22,198 bases of DNA from MGBC120314 sp964403785. GTDB lineage: Bacteria > Bacillota > Clostridia > Lachnospirales > Lachnospiraceae. The notes under the pieces were generated by a model. The model was given only the letters and a program-made list of their open reading frames with translations. It did not search any database and was not told the origin of the DNA. The DNA lies in contig CAYOHM010000027.1 in the NCBI GenBank assembly GCA_964403785.1, positions 1-22,198 of the forward strand, written 5' to 3'. This document shows positions 22,127 through 22,198 of the stretch, piece after piece. Position numbers and translations under genes: made by a program. The first letter of the stretch is position 1. Every line of letters begins with the position of its first letter.

Positions 22127-22198
22127 CTTGAGTTTCCGTATTTTTTATCTTAAGGTACATATCACGAAGTGATATGGTAATTTTGCACAAGAATTGCG
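22127..22198. mobile_element. Second copy of the cloverleaf element, cut by the window edge
   Basis: The last 72 bases match 5174-5245 with only three differences, in the same orientation. They include the terminal CTTGAGTTTCCG, hairpin A (ATATCACGAAGTGATAT) and the left arm of hairpin B. The right half and any target duplication lie outside the window. Because it begins 4 bases past the acyltransferase stop, its structure may also serve as a terminator there. Confidence 0.85.

Noticed and set aside
1..22198. CRISPR array, prophage, integron or toxin-antitoxin pair
   Set aside because: No regularly spaced direct repeats, integrase, terminase or small toxin/antitoxin gene pair can be found. 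Nearly all of the sequence is accounted for by housekeeping-type genes.

Overview
The window comes from a low-to-moderate G+C Gram-positive chromosome. It most resembles an anaerobic clostridium of the Lachnospiraceae type: AGGAGG-like ribosome binding sites, sigma-A promoters, intrinsic terminators, a SpoIID/SpoIIQ-like pair, a pyrophosphate-type phosphofructokinase, a YitT protein and a clostridial late-cobalamin cluster. The placement rests on gene content and protein flavour, not on any search. No tRNA, rRNA, CRISPR array, phage gene or transposase gene is visible.

Left part (1-3355): a Cof-type HAD phosphatase, adenylosuccinate synthetase (purA) with its own promoter, a small convergent membrane protein, and purine nucleoside phosphorylase (deoD), which ends at a very strong terminator. 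Two of these are purine genes. Minus-strand block (3353-5156): an operon reading spoIID-like then spoIIQ-like. Both have the right architecture for forespore-engulfment proteins, but both appear to have lost their catalytic or metal residues. A 167-bp cloverleaf-type palindromic element, flanked by an apparent 9-bp target duplication, sits directly upstream of this operon.

Middle (5341-11493): pfp, a YitT-family membrane protein and dtd form a plus-strand unit. An orphan Ser/Thr-rich protein resembling the C-terminal part of the flagellar cap FliD follows under a near-consensus promoter. Next come a SEC-C protein, a SAM methyltransferase, hslO (Hsp33) and a cold-shock protein.

Right part (11625-22123): a polytopic membrane protein (possibly a derived YhfC-type protein), a pyridoxamine-kinase-like gene, and a compact late-cobalamin operon in the order cbiA, cobT, cobU, cobS, a second short cobU-like gene, cbiB, cobD, cbiP. 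Genes overlap or lie a few bases apart. Together they amidate the corrin ring (CbiA, CbiP), make and attach the aminopropanol arm (CobD, CbiB) and build the lower nucleotide loop (CobU, CobT, CobS). Corrin ring synthesis, an adenosyltransferase and a cobalamin riboswitch are not in the window. An acyltransferase-3 membrane protein overlaps the end of cbiP, and the left half of a second cloverleaf element begins 4 bases after it and runs off the window end.

The observations most worth a second look are the cloverleaf element with its target duplication, the paired loss of active-site residues in the SpoIID/SpoIIQ-like proteins (with a possible sporulation promoter carried in by the element), the CobU-like gene with a broken P-loop, and the orphan FliD-C-like protein.
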